This document shows, one piece after another, positions 26,599 to 35,554 of a DNA stretch of 64,000 bases. The DNA lies in NCBI RefSeq assembly GCF_019599265.1, contig NZ_JAHZTC010000008.1, positions 62,001 through 126,000 on the forward strand, given 5' to 3'. Positions within the stretch are counted from its first letter, which is position 1. Every line of letters starts with the position of its first letter. The notes beneath the pieces are model-generated. The model had not been told where the DNA came from. It saw only the letters and a program-made list of their open reading frames with translations, and did no database searches. This DNA is from Pontibacter sp. HSC-14F20 (GTDB lineage: Bacteria > Bacteroidota > Bacteroidia > Cytophagales > Hymenobacteraceae). A program made the position numbers and the translations under genes.

Positions 26599-26688
26599 GG
26601 GGCTCCTAACACAAGGCAAAGTTTCTGGCAAATGAAGAAGACTACTACCTTAAAAAGTCCGGAAACCGATGCCCGTGTTAGGTAGCCC
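26599..26688 (+). other. Long-range imperfect inverted repeat between two lipoprotein genes
   Basis: GGGGCTCCTAACAC (26599-26612) pairs with GTGTTAGGTAGCCC (26675-26688) with one single-base bulge, enclosing 62 bases. Inside is an open frame of 17 codons starting MKKTTTLKS (26632-26685). It matches no riboswitch class I can name. It may be a terminator, a leader structure or the trace of a small mobile repeat. Confidence 0.35.
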
Positions 26689-26721
26689 TGCTCACCAAAG
26701 CCGTTAGTACAACACAAAACT

Positions 26722-27090
26722 ATGAAGAGTGTCCTGTCCATTATTGTGCTATACTTGCTGTTGGCGCTGTTGCTTGTGAGCTGCGCCGACCAGGAAGAGG
26801 CGGTTCCGGCCTGCCTGCAGGTGGAAGTGGTGGGACCTGACTGCGAAGCCGGCTGGTATGTGCTCCAGATAATGGATGCCGACGGCACAGGCGAACAGCG
26901 CAGTAACCAGTATATTGGACAATTGCAGAGCGGCTTTGTCACCACCGACAATCTGCCTGAAGACTTAAGGCATTCCGGTAAAGTAGCTTACCTATCGCTT
27001 GAGCGCAACACCAAGTATGGGCCACGTTGCACTGCCAACTACATGATATTCCCGCCGGTGCGGGTAAAGCAGGTATGTTCAGATGAATAG
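26722..27090 (+). CDS. Hypothetical lipoprotein
   Basis: A 122-residue protein, not recognised. It has a lipoprotein signal (MKSVLSIIVLYLLLALLLVSC, Cys21), then about 100 polar residues with four or five Cys (ACLQVEVVGPDCEAGW, GPRCTANY, KQVCSDE), suggesting one or two disulfide bonds in the periplasm or at the outer membrane. The small beta-rich character resembles other Bacteroidota lipoproteins of unknown role. It is the last gene before a strong terminator and may share a transcript with the preceding lipoproteins. Confidence 0.7.
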   Translation: MKSVLSIIVLYLLLALLLVSCADQEEAVPACLQVEVVGPDCEAGWYVLQIMDADGTGEQRSNQYIGQLQSGFVTTDNLPEDLRHSGKVAYLSLERNTKYGPRCTANYMIFPPVRVKQVCSDE

Positions 27091-27146
27091 AACAGTTTTT
27101 ACAAAGTGCCTAATTTTTATTAATTGTTAGGAATAGTTAAACATGC

Positions 27147-27175
27147 AAAAGCCTGCTCACTAGAGCAGGCTTTTT
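27147..27175 (+). terminator. Intrinsic terminator before uvrB
   Basis: A 12-bp perfect stem AAAAGCCTGCTC/GAGCAGGCTTTT (27147-27158 with 27163-27174), 4-base loop, T tract. It separates the lipoprotein genes from uvrB. Confidence 0.92.
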
Positions 27176-27280
27176 GTTTCCGGGATATTCGTGTTGTGCG
27201 TTCTATTATAATGACAAAAGCTAAACTTACAGCCCATTTTTCATGTTATAGTATATCTTTACAAGTTGTAAAACCAACGA

Positions 27281-29308
27281 ATGGATTTTAAGCTAACATC
27301 AGAATTTCAACCGACCGGCGACCAGCCGAAAGCGATCGCCCAACTCACCGAGGGCGTTAACAAGGGAGAGCCTGTGCAGGTGTTGCTAGGAGCCACTGGT
27401 ACAGGTAAGACCTTTACTATGGCAAATGTGATCAAAAATACGGGTAAACCAACGCTCGTGCTTTGCCACAACAAGACCCTGGCCGCGCAGCTCTACGGCG
27501 AATTCAAGCAATTTTTCCCTGATAATGCGGTCGAGTATTTTATCTCCTACTACGACTACTACCAGCCGGAAGCATACATCGCTTCTTCGGATGTGTTCAT
27601 CGAGAAGGATCTGCAAATCAATGAGGAAATCGAAAAACTGCGTCTGCATACTACTTCCGCTTTGCTCTCCGGGCGCCGCGATGTGATCGTGGTGGCGTCG
27701 GTATCGTGTATTTACGGTATCGGTAACCCCGAGGAGTTTGGCAAGAACGTAATCTACCTGGCGCCGGGGCAAAGGTATAGCCGCAACAACCTGCTCTATA
27801 CCTTTGTACAGATTCTCTATAGCCGCACTGAGGCCGAGTTCACACGTGGAACATTCCGCGTGAAGGGTGATACGGTGGATATCTTCCCGGCCTATGCTGA
27901 CTTCGCCTACAGACTGTACTTCTTTGGTGATGAGTTGGAGCAAATTCACCGCATCGATCCGGAGTCAGGTAAAAAAATAGCCGACGAAAAAGCCGTGACG
28001 CTATACCCTGCCAACCTCTTCGTGACGGGCAAGGACACGCTGCAGCAAGCCATCCATGAGATACAGTTCGACATGGTAGCCCAGCACGACTACTTCCTGA
28101 AAGAGGATAGGCCGGTGGAGGCTAAGCGCATTAAGGAGCGGACTGAGTTTGACCTGGAGATGATCCGGGAACTGGGCTACTGCTCAGGTATAGAAAACTA
28201 CTCCCGCTACTTCGACCGCCGTGCCCCGGGTGCGCGTCCGTTCTGTCTGCTCGATTATTTTCCGGATGATTTCCTGATGGTGATCGACGAGAGCCACGTG
28301 ACGGTGCCGCAAGTGCGCGCCATGTGGGGTGGCGACCGCTCCCGCAAAGTGGCGCTGGTAGAGTATGGTTTCCGTTTGCCGGCCGCCATGGACAACCGCC
28401 CGCTCACTTTTAATGAGTTTGAAAGCCTGATGCACCAGGTGGTTTTCGTAAGTGCCACGCCAGGCGATTATGAGATTCAGAAATCAGAAGGCGTGATCGT
28501 GGAGCAGATTATTCGTCCGACCGGTCTGCTGGATCCGGAGATCGAGATCAGGCCAAGCGCTAACCAGGTAGATGATTTGCTGGACGAGGTAGACGAGCGT
28601 ATCAAGCGCAAAGAGCGTGTACTGGTAACAACCCTGACCAAGCGTATGTCCGAGGAACTGACCAAATATATGGACCGCCTCAACATCAAAGTGAAATACC
28701 TGCACTCGGAGGTGAAAACGCTGGACCGCGTGGAAATTCTGCGTGAACTGCGTTTGGGTGAGATCGACGTACTGGTGGGTGTGAACCTCCTCCGCGAGGG
28801 ACTTGACTTGCCGGAAGTGAGTCTGGTAGCCATCCTTGATGCCGATAAAGAAGGTTTCCTGCGTGACCAGCGTTCCCTGATACAGACCATGGGGCGTGCC
28901 GCCCGTAACGAACGGGGACGTGTAATTATGTACGCTGACCGTATCACGGGCTCTATGCAACGGGCAATTGACGAAACCACCCGCCGCCGCGCGACGCAGA
29001 TGGCCTATAACGAAGAGCATGGCATTACACCACGCACGATCCTCAAGACCAAGGACGAGATATTTGAGCAGACATCGGTAGCGGATTCTAAGAAGAAGGA
29101 TGTGAAGATATACGCTGGTCCGGAAGATGTATCGATTGCGGCAGAACCGGTGATCCAGATGATGAAGCGAGACGAACTTGAGAAGCTGATCAAGAAAACC
29201 GAGAAGCAGATGGAAGCCGCCGCCAAAGACCTCGACTTCCTGCAAGCCGCCAAGTATCGCGATGAACTGGCTGAACTGCGCCAGTTGCTTAAATCGAAGC
29301 GGGACTGA
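27281..29308 (+). CDS. uvrB: Excinuclease ABC subunit B
   Basis: UvrB (675 aa) is the damage-verifying helicase-like core of nucleotide excision repair; it takes DNA from UvrA and recruits UvrC. Diagnostic parts are the Walker [18 protein letters not shown], the beta-hairpin region with [11 protein letters not shown], the DESH-type Walker B ([12 protein letters not shown]), helicase motifs V/VI ([35 protein letters not shown]) and a C-terminal UVR domain ([22 protein letters not shown]) that binds UvrC. Length is normal. It appears to be transcribed alone. Confidence 0.98.
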   Translation: MDFKLTSEFQPTGDQPKAIAQLTEGVNKGEPVQVLLGATGTGKTFTMANVIKNTGKPTLVLCHNKTLAAQLYGEFKQFFPDNAVEYFISYYDYYQPEAYIASSDVFIEKDLQINEEIEKLRLHTTSALLSGRRDVIVVASVSCIYGIGNPEEFGKNVIYLAPGQRYSRNNLLYTFVQILYSRTEAEFTRGTFRVKGDTVDIFPAYADFAYRLYFFGDELEQIHRIDPESGKKIADEKAVTLYPANLFVTGKDTLQQAIHEIQFDMVAQHDYFLKEDRPVEAKRIKERTEFDLEMIRELGYCSGIENYSRYFDRRAPGARPFCLLDYFPDDFLMVIDESHVTVPQVRAMWGGDRSRKVALVEYGFRLPAAMDNRPLTFNEFESLMHQVVFVSATPGDYEIQKSEGVIVEQIIRPTGLLDPEIEIRPSANQVDDLLDEVDERIKRKERVLVTTLTKRMSEELTKYMDRLNIKVKYLHSEVKTLDRVEILRELRLGEIDVLVGVNLLREGLDLPEVSLVAILDADKEGFLRDQRSLIQTMGRAARNERGRVIMYADRITGSMQRAIDETTRRRATQMAYNEEHGITPRTILKTKDEIFEQTSVADSKKKDVKIYAGPEDVSIAAEPVIQMMKRDELEKLIKKTEKQMEAAAKDLDFLQAAKYRDELAELRQLLKSKRD

Positions 29309-29503
29309 TAAGTTAGAAAGTTTAGGAATTAGAAAGTTTAAGAGCACTCAAGGCGAAAAGCTGTGGGTGCTCTTTCTTGTTAAAGATGTTGCTTTGCCAT
29401 ACCTCGCTCTGCCTGCCATACCCGCAAATTTCTATACCGCAGGCCACGGCTATACCTGATTCCAATTTCAGAAAAAGCAACTAGCAGCCAGCTACGCAGC
29501 AAT
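29309..29503. other. Intergenic stretch after uvrB rich in TATACC words
   Basis: No supported gene. It contains several TATACC or CATACC words (near 29397, 29419, 29432 and 29451) leading into the tandem array. No clear hairpin terminator for uvrB was found. Confidence 0.5.
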
Positions 29504-29622
29504 AAGGTATAAGGTATAAGGTATAAGGTATAAGGTATAAGGTATAAGGTATAAGGTATAAGGTATAAGGTATAAGGTATAAGGTATAAGGTATAAGGTA
29601 TAAGGTATAAGGTATAAGGTAT
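29504..29622. repeat. Perfect tandem array: 17 copies of the heptamer AAGGTAT
   Basis: 119 bases consisting of exactly 17 uninterrupted copies of AAGGTAT. The unit contains GGTAT and each junction recreates GGTATAA, so it is built from the word GGTATA that is over-represented throughout the window. It lies 105 bases upstream of an M28 peptidase gene. Perfect short repeats change copy number by polymerase slippage, so the length may vary between cells. It creates an artificial minus-strand frame with a Tyr/Leu/Ile/Pro seven-residue period, which I do not regard as a gene. Confidence 0.98.
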
Positions 29623-29726
29623 AGCCCCGGCCGAATTGCTTTTTTTCTTGCACAGCTTTCTGTACTTTACCACTTTCATAGCCGCTATTCCTTAGCTTCG
29701 GCTAGTTCCATCAACCTGATAGCACG

Positions 29727-31400
29727 ATGATCAAAAGAATCAAACCAATCTTATTGCCTGCCCTGATGGCGGGTTTGTTTTCTGCCTGCCAATCCTCCAG
29801 CCCTGAAACAGGAGAAGCCGGCGCCGAAAATGTGACCACGTTAACCACCAAAAGCTACGGCAACTACCTGAGCGCACTGGCCGCTGATGACATGGAGGGC
29901 CGCAAACCTTTTACTTCCGGCGAGCAGAAAACACTTGATTATCTGGAGCGGGAATTCAAAGCGCTGGGCGTGGAACCGGGCAATGGCGACAGCTATTTCC
30001 AGGAGGTGCCGATGGTGGAAGTGAACACTACTGCCAGCCCGAACATGATTATCAAAGGCAAGCAGCAGGAACTGAAACTCGAAGGCCGCAACGACTACGT
30101 GATCTGGACCCGCCGCACAGACGAGAACATTAATATCGACCCGACCGAGATGGTGTTCGCCGGCTTCGGTATTGTGGCCCCCGAATATAACTGGAACGAC
30201 TACGCCGGTCTGGACGTGAAGGACAAGATTGTAGTGGTGCTGGTGAACGATCCGGGCTTCTACGCGCAGGATGCGGCTGTGTTCAATGGAAAAGCTATGA
30301 CTTATTATGGTCGCTGGACTTACAAATTCGAAGAAGCCGCCCGTCAGGGTGCAAAAGGAGCGCTGATCATACACGACACTGAACCGGCTGGCTATGGCTT
30401 CCAGGTGGTGCAGAACAACTGGAACACATCCAAGATGTATCTCGACAGCCGTGGCAAAGAGACCTATCGTTGCGCCATGGAAGGCTGGATCACCACACCT
30501 ATTGCCGAGAAACTGTTTGCTGCTGCAGGTATAGATTATAAGGCTGTACTAAGCAAAGCGCATCAGCCAAGTAACAAACCTTTCCCGCTCAACCTGCAGG
30601 CCAGCACTTCTATGAAAGTGAAGACCCGTTACGACAAAACTTCCAACTTCATTGCCAAGATCACCGGCAGCAGCCGTCCGGACGAGACCATCATCTATAC
30701 CGGTCACTGGGACCACCTGGGTATAGGCAAGCCCGACGCAGCTGGCGACAGTATCTATAACGGAGCCGTGGATAATGCCAGCGGGGTAGCTGGTTTGCTG
30801 GAGATCGCCAAAGCATTTAAGTCCCAGCCGGTGCAGCCAGAGCGAACGGTCGTTTTTCTGGCTGTAACCGCGGAGGAGCAGGGACTGTGGGGCTCGGCCT
30901 ACTATGCCGAGAACCCGGTATTCCCGAAAGAGAAGACGGTTGCCAATATCAACATGGACATGATGAACCCTTACGGAAAGACAAAAGACGTGGTGCTGTA
31001 CGGTATGGGCCAATCCGAATTGGAGGATTATATTACAGTAGAGGCTGAAGCGGCAGGGCGTTACATTGCGCCGGAAGAGAATCCGGAGGCGGGTTTATAC
31101 TACCGCTCTGACCACTTCAACTTTGCCAAAATAGGTATACCTGCTTTGTTCATCGGCCCGGGTGTCGACCTGGTAGAAGGCGGCAAAGAAGCAGGCAAGA
31201 AGAAGCTGGACGAGTACTACGCCAACTACTATCACAAAGCAGCCGACCAAATGCACCCCGATTACAAAGTGGATGGAGTAGTTGAAGATTTGAAGCTACT
31301 CTACCAGGTAGGCAAGCATCTGGCTGGTTCAGAAGAGTGGCCGCAGTGGAAGTCAGGATCTGAGTTCAAGGCGGTACGTGATAGTTACATGAAAAAATAA
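29727..31400 (+). CDS. M28-family metallopeptidase lipoprotein with PA domain
   Basis: The 557-residue exported enzyme starts with a lipoprotein signal (lipobox LFSA-C, Cys21). A protease-associated insertion (about 130-250, including FGIVAPEYNWNDYAGLDVKDKIVVVL) precedes the zinc peptidase core. The two-zinc ligands are seen: His and Asp region in YTGHWDHLG, Asp in AVDNASGVAG, Glu-Glu in TAEEQG, Asp in NMDMM and the final His in YRSDHFNF. M28 enzymes of this type are aminopeptidases. It adds to the exported peptidases of this window (S9 and M1). The 17-copy heptamer array sits in its upstream region and could affect its transcription. Confidence 0.93.
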   Translation: MIKRIKPILLPALMAGLFSACQSSSPETGEAGAENVTTLTTKSYGNYLSALAADDMEGRKPFTSGEQKTLDYLEREFKALGVEPGNGDSYFQEVPMVEVNTTASPNMIIKGKQQELKLEGRNDYVIWTRRTDENINIDPTEMVFAGFGIVAPEYNWNDYAGLDVKDKIVVVLVNDPGFYAQDAAVFNGKAMTYYGRWTYKFEEAARQGAKGALIIHDTEPAGYGFQVVQNNWNTSKMYLDSRGKETYRCAMEGWITTPIAEKLFAAAGIDYKAVLSKAHQPSNKPFPLNLQASTSMKVKTRYDKTSNFIAKITGSSRPDETIIYTGHWDHLGIGKPDAAGDSIYNGAVDNASGVAGLLEIAKAFKSQPVQPERTVVFLAVTAEEQGLWGSAYYAENPVFPKEKTVANINMDMMNPYGKTKDVVLYGMGQSELEDYITVEAEAAGRYIAPEENPEAGLYYRSDHFNFAKIGIPALFIGPGVDLVEGGKEAGKKKLDEYYANYYHKAADQMHPDYKVDGVVEDLKLLYQVGKHLAGSEEWPQWKSGSEFKAVRDSYMKK

Positions 31401-31403
31401 CTA

Positions 31404-31484
31404 AAGGCTGTGCGTAGGTATAGACGTACAGCCTGTATGATTAAAGATGCACCTACATCCCCAGGATGTAGGTGCGTTTCTTTT
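31404..31484 (+). terminator. Two hairpins after the M28 gene; the second is an intrinsic terminator
   Basis: A first stem AGGCTGTGCG/CGTACAGCCT (31405-31434 region) encloses a GGTATAG word. The second is a 12-bp perfect stem GCACCTACATCC/GGATGTAGGTGC (31449-31460 with 31464-31475) followed by GTTTCTTTT and is the likely terminator. Confidence 0.8.
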
Positions 31485-31590
31485 ATTCGCCATAATAGAA
31501 CTTCGGAGATATTTAATAGGGAATTAACCTTAGAGAAACTATATTTAACTTAAATTATACCTGAAGCTCTTTTACTTATAAAATTCACGG

Positions 31591-32808
31591 ATGGCAAAGA
31601 CAAACTTAAGACACTTATTCCTGGTACTTTTCCTTTTATTGAACGGGCAGGCATTTGCTCAGGTAAGTGTACAGGTAGGTGAAAAAGCACCAGAAATACA
31701 GATTACTAACTGGATTAAGAATGCTCCTGCTGATAAAGACCTGACAGGCAAAAATATAGTACTGGAGTTTTGGGCAACCTGGTGCGGTCCCTGCATTGCA
31801 GCTGTACCCCACATGAACGAGCTTCAGAAAGAATTTAACGCGGCAGACCTGTATTACATTTCCATCTCAGACGAGCCCGTTGAAAAGATAAAGAGAACAT
31901 TAAATCGCGTTGATTTTCACTCCATAGTTGTAACAGACGAGAATGGTCAGACCCACAAAAACTTTGGCGATGCCCAAAAGGGCTTGCAGGCAATTCCCCT
32001 GACGATACTGATAGATAAGCAGGGAATCGTGAAATGGATCGGGTTGCCTAATCAGTTGACCAAAGAAGTAATGACAGCCTTTTTGAATGGCCAATTGGTC
32101 GCCGAGGCCCCAACTGCAACCAATATTCACGCTATTGTACCAATAGAGGCAAAAAGTGACGATACAGTAAAGAAACGATTTGCTAGCCTGATGTCGCTGA
32201 TGAAGGACAAGGAAACAACTTTTTACTTTACGATGCAGGAAAACCAGGGGGCACCGAAGTCAAAAATGGCGATAGGGACGCAGATTATGGAAATGAAAGC
32301 ACATACCCTCGAAGAAATTTATGCGCAGGTATTGGGTATAAACAGCTCCAATATGGAGATACCTGCTCTTTTTAAGGAGAAGAAATTTGATGTACTTTAT
32401 AAGAACAATAAAGGCGATGCCCAGAACCTGCTAGACCTGGAGCAGGAGATGTTGAAAGAAATAAACCTGGTTAAAAAAGTACAGCCAGTTAAGGTGAAAG
32501 GCTACCAAGTTTCGGTTAAAAACAAATCCCTGTTGGAGAAAACGATGGGAGAGGAGGGGTTCGCTGCTAAATCGGACGCCGACGATAAAACACTATTCAC
32601 GGCCTACACCATCCAAAGCACCTTAAAGGAGCTTTCCAAAGTGCTGTCTGTGCCTTTTCAATATACTGGCGATGACGAAGCGAAGTATGATTTCATCATT
32701 AAAACGAATTCTGCCAAAGAAGTAGTGAATAGCTTGAAATCGTATGGGTTAAATGTTTCAGCCAAGACCATGAAAGCAGAGCAAATAATACTGGAGTCAG
32801 GCAACTAA
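31591..32808 (+). CDS. Exported TlpA-like thioredoxin with C-terminal DUF3738-like domain
   Basis: This 405-residue protein has a signal peptide (cleavage after AFAQ, about residue 24) and a TlpA/ResA-like thioredoxin domain (25-175) with the redox motif WCGPC (Cys65, Cys68) and the cis-Pro region AIPLTILID. The rest (about 180-405) resembles the DUF3738 (TIGR03435) family seen alone or fused to thioredoxins in Bacteroidota and Acidobacteria: KYDFIIKTNSAKEVVNSLKSYGL followed by a closing strand (KAEQIILES). Inference: a periplasmic thiol-disulfide protein with an added binding domain. The function of the C-terminal part is unknown. Confidence 0.8.
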   Translation: MAKTNLRHLFLVLFLLLNGQAFAQVSVQVGEKAPEIQITNWIKNAPADKDLTGKNIVLEFWATWCGPCIAAVPHMNELQKEFNAADLYYISISDEPVEKIKRTLNRVDFHSIVVTDENGQTHKNFGDAQKGLQAIPLTILIDKQGIVKWIGLPNQLTKEVMTAFLNGQLVAEAPTATNIHAIVPIEAKSDDTVKKRFASLMSLMKDKETTFYFTMQENQGAPKSKMAIGTQIMEMKAHTLEEIYAQVLGINSSNMEIPALFKEKKFDVLYKNNKGDAQNLLDLEQEMLKEINLVKKVQPVKVKGYQVSVKNKSLLEKTMGEEGFAAKSDADDKTLFTAYTIQSTLKELSKVLSVPFQYTGDDEAKYDFIIKTNSAKEVVNSLKSYGLNVSAKTMKAEQIILESGN

Positions 32809-32869
32809 CATGGTCACTTTGAGCGCTTTTTCAAGTGTGAAGGTATAGGGATTAGATTGATACTGGAAC

Positions 32870-32909
32870 ATAAACAAAACGGGCGCCTCACCAGCGCCCG
32901 CTTTGTTTA
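32870..32909. terminator. Bidirectional terminator between thioredoxin and radical SAM genes
   Basis: A hairpin of GGGCGC/GCGCCC extended by TAAACAAA/TTTGTTTA with one mismatch; A/T tracts on both outer sides suit the convergent genes. Confidence 0.8.
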
Positions 32910-32934
32910 TGCCTTTTGTGAATCCACTATTGTT

Positions 32935-35139
32935 TTACAGCAGTAACAATCCCTTCTCCCTAAGCTCAAACCAAACCGGCGAGGCCAGAAACTCCGTGAA
33001 GTTCAGGTGCGCGTCCAGCGGGTAGGTTTCTTCCAGTTGCTTCAGCGTTATGCTCGGCGCATCTTCGGAAGCCAGTAGCGTGAGTTGTTCCAGGAGCCAC
33101 TGCCCGATGTTGGCGGTGGTTTTGATCTGGAAATCCTCTGCCTTCTCATAGAAAGTCAGCACACAGCGTTCAATGGTCTGGCCTTTCTTGGCGTACATCA
33201 TAAAGTCGATCTCAGGTACATTGCCCAGCCAGAAAACACGTGCCAGTTTGCGCTCACTGTCTGGTTTGGCAGGTTCCTGTATGGCGTTGGCAATCAGGTC
33301 GCGGTCAATGGTCACGCGCGGTACCTTGAAGTCGAACCAGAAAGACAGCGGCTCTTCCAGTCCCACGCCGTGCATGAAATTGTAGAGCGCCTTGGCCAGT
33401 CCCGGGCCGAACATTTCGTGATCGGTGCCCTGCGGGTCGTCGTGCCAGAGGTCGTTGTTGGCAAAGGAACCTTCCGGCGGACCAACTTTCACTACGCCAA
33501 ACTTCTCCGGGTGCTTGCCTACCGGGCTGTGTGCCGTCATACTAAAGCGGTGCCAGTAACCGGACTGTATCACGCCGGTCAGGAACAGTTGTCGCACCAC
33601 TTCCAGCGAATCGATGGTTTCCTGAGCCGTTTGAGTCGGAAAACCATACATCAGGTAAGCATGCACCATAATGCCGGCCTGCGTAAAACCATCGGTCACA
33701 CGGGCTACCTGCGCAATGCTCACACCTTTCTTCATCAGGTCAAGCAGGCGGTCCGAGGCTACTTCCAGACCACCCGAAACGGCGATGCAGCCTGAAGCTG
33801 CCAACAGATGGCAAAGGTCAGGCGAAAAGGTTTTTTCGAATCGGATGTTTCCCCACCAGGTAATTTTCACGCCGCGACGAATCAGCTCGATGGCCAGGTC
33901 GCGCAGGGCGGCAGGTGGCGCGGCTTCGTCTACAAAGTGAAAGCCGGTTTGGCCGGTTTGGGCAATAATCTGTTCAATGCGGTCGACCAGCAAAGCAGCC
34001 GGAGCTGTTTCGTAACGGGAAATATAATCGAGGGTGATGTCGCAGAAAGAGCAGCGTTTCCAGTAGCAGCCGTGCGCCACGGTCAGCTTGTTCCAACGGC
34101 CATCGCTCCAGAGGCGGTGCATCGGGTTGATCACATCAATCACCGAGAGGTACTCTTGCAACGGCAGGTCGCTATAGTCGGGTGTGCCGACTTCGGTATG
34201 CGGAATATCTTTGTCGAGGCAGCCGTTGATGTAGTCCACTTCGCCGTTCTGTAGCAGGAAGGTGCGTTGCAGAAAATCCAATTGGCGCTCACCTTGCAGG
34301 TATTCCAGTAGTTTCAGCCACGGGCCTTCGCCATCATCCAAGGTCACAAAATCGATGTACTTGAACAGACGGGGCTCCCGGAGTGTGCGCAGCTCGGTAT
34401 TGGGGTAGCCACCTCCCATCAGGGTATGGATGTGCGGGTATTTTTGCTTGATGTACTGTGCCAGCCGCAGACCGCCATACAGGTTGCCCGGGAAAGGTAT
34501 AGAAAAACCCACTACATCTGGCTGCACCTCCTGCAGGCGCTCTTCCAGCAGTTCCAGCAGTAGCTGGTCTACCAGGTTCGGCTCCTGTTGCAACGACTCT
34601 TCCAGCGGATCAAAAGAAGTAGCCGACAGAGCCAGTTTCTCGGCGTATCGACTGAAGGCAAAATAAGGGCAGATTGTTTCTTTGATCAGATCACCCAGAT
34701 CCTCGAGGTATAGCGTGGCCAGGTAACGGGCACGGTCCGTGATGCCCATGCTGCCAAAAGCCCAGTCGATGTCCTCTACCTGATCGAAACGGGAGGCCTC
34801 GGGCAGGTAACGGCTGTAGCTGATCTGCTGGGCCAGGGTTGTGTCCTTGTTCTGTAAAAAGCGGATGACCGGCTCGATGGTGTTCAGGTACTCCCGCTTC
34901 AGCCGCAGGATGCGTCGGCTGTTGTCTGACAATTCAAAATCGCCTGCTTCCACCGCCTGGAAAATCCTTGACAAACCATTTCGGGTGAACATGCGCAATA
35001 CCAGCTCAATGCCAAAATCAGCTTGGGTAACAGAATAACCCTGACCTGCGAGAAAGCCCTTGATGTAGGCAGTGGCAGGGTATGGCGTGTTGAGCTGCGT
35101 GAGCGGCGGTGTGATGAGCAGTATGGTGGGCTTCTTCAA
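32935..35139 (-). CDS. B12-binding-domain radical SAM protein
   Basis: A 734-residue cytoplasmic enzyme. The N-terminal third resembles a cobalamin-binding Rossmann domain as in BchE-like proteins (ILLITPPLTQLNTPYPATAYIKGFLAGQGY, then VVGFSIPFPGNLYGGLRLAQYIK and TLMGGGYPNTELR). The radical SAM core follows, with an iron-sulfur motif GCYWKRCSFC in which Cys358, Cys363 and Cys366 are spaced CX4CX2C rather than the usual CX3CX2C, then the GGLEVASDRLLDLMKKG block. Enzymes of this class use SAM radicals, often with cobalamin, for methylation or rearrangement reactions; the substrate is unknown. Its presence close to btuB/btuG is suggestive but not proof of cobalamin use. Confidence 0.88.
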   Translation of the reverse strand: MKKPTILLITPPLTQLNTPYPATAYIKGFLAGQGYSVTQADFGIELVLRMFTRNGLSRIFQAVEAGDFELSDNSRRILRLKREYLNTIEPVIRFLQNKDTTLAQQISYSRYLPEASRFDQVEDIDWAFGSMGITDRARYLATLYLEDLGDLIKETICPYFAFSRYAEKLALSATSFDPLEESLQQEPNLVDQLLLELLEERLQEVQPDVVGFSIPFPGNLYGGLRLAQYIKQKYPHIHTLMGGGYPNTELRTLREPRLFKYIDFVTLDDGEGPWLKLLEYLQGERQLDFLQRTFLLQNGEVDYINGCLDKDIPHTEVGTPDYSDLPLQEYLSVIDVINPMHRLWSDGRWNKLTVAHGCYWKRCSFCDITLDYISRYETAPAALLVDRIEQIIAQTGQTGFHFVDEAAPPAALRDLAIELIRRGVKITWWGNIRFEKTFSPDLCHLLAASGCIAVSGGLEVASDRLLDLMKKGVSIAQVARVTDGFTQAGIMVHAYLMYGFPTQTAQETIDSLEVVRQLFLTGVIQSGYWHRFSMTAHSPVGKHPEKFGVVKVGPPEGSFANNDLWHDDPQGTDHEMFGPGLAKALYNFMHGVGLEEPLSFWFDFKVPRVTIDRDLIANAIQEPAKPDSERKLARVFWLGNVPEIDFMMYAKKGQTIERCVLTFYEKAEDFQIKTTANIGQWLLEQLTLLASEDAPSITLKQLEETYPLDAHLNFTEFLASPVWFELREKGLLLL

Positions 35140-35363
35140 GTCTCGGGAATCTTAAAATAACAAACGCCCCACAGGGCGCGGACTACAAAACTACTGATTC
35201 TGTAGCGCTTTCTAAACAGATGTTGTCAGGTTAACAGTTCTGCTCCGAACAGGGTTCAGTATAGAGGCATTGGGAATGAGGAGATTAGATCTGATCACCA
35301 ATCAGGTTGAAAAAATTATGCACTAATGCGATATTGAATTATATAAATCTATTTTTATATTCT
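35140..35363. other. Intergenic region upstream of the radical SAM gene
   Basis: No gene was supported. The minus-strand promoter of the radical SAM gene should lie at its left end, where a short GC-rich CGCCC-CACA-GGGCG palindrome occurs near 35165-35178. The right half is AT-rich. Confidence 0.5.
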
Positions 35364-35536
35364 TATATTTGCATTATTATCATCTATAGTTGAATGCTTC
35401 TGGGCGTAAAAGCCAGGGTTTAATTGATGAAGACAGATCTCATGAATTTAAAGACCTGGAGCAATGGCTTGTGATGGTGTAAGTGTTTCAATTGTTCCCC
35501 AAAACAAAAGGCCCGCGGTGTTATCGCGGGCTTTTC
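35364..35536 (+). ncRNA. Candidate small transcript: TATATTTG promoter element to intrinsic terminator
   Basis: TATATTTG at 35364-35371 matches TAnnTTTG exactly, and about 140 bases later a 7-bp GC stem GCCCGCG/CGCGGGC (35511-35517 with 35525-35531) is followed by TTTT. The interval holds no long frame, only a 15-codon one at 35427 (MKTDLMNLKTW...). This could be a small RNA or peptide gene. The terminator may instead belong to the convergent minus-strand gene ending at 35555, and no good -33 box is present, so the call is weak. Confidence 0.3.
35511..35536. terminator. Bidirectional intrinsic terminator near 35.5 kb
   Basis: The GCCCGCG/CGCGGGC stem has a T tract on its right side and an A-rich tract (AAAACAAAAG) on its left, so it can end the minus-strand EF-Tu-domain-like gene at 35555 as well as any plus-strand transcript. 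Confidence 0.8.
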
Positions 35537-35554
35537 GTTTGTAAGAGATATAGC

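Noticed and set aside
29504-29622. CRISPR array
   Set aside because: The repeats are seven bases, directly adjoining, with no spacers and no cas genes in the window.
29380-29679. Minus-strand frame with a seven-residue Tyr/Leu/Ile/Pro period
   Set aside because: It is only the translation of the AAGGTAT tandem array; there is no start signal and no protein-like composition outside the repeat.
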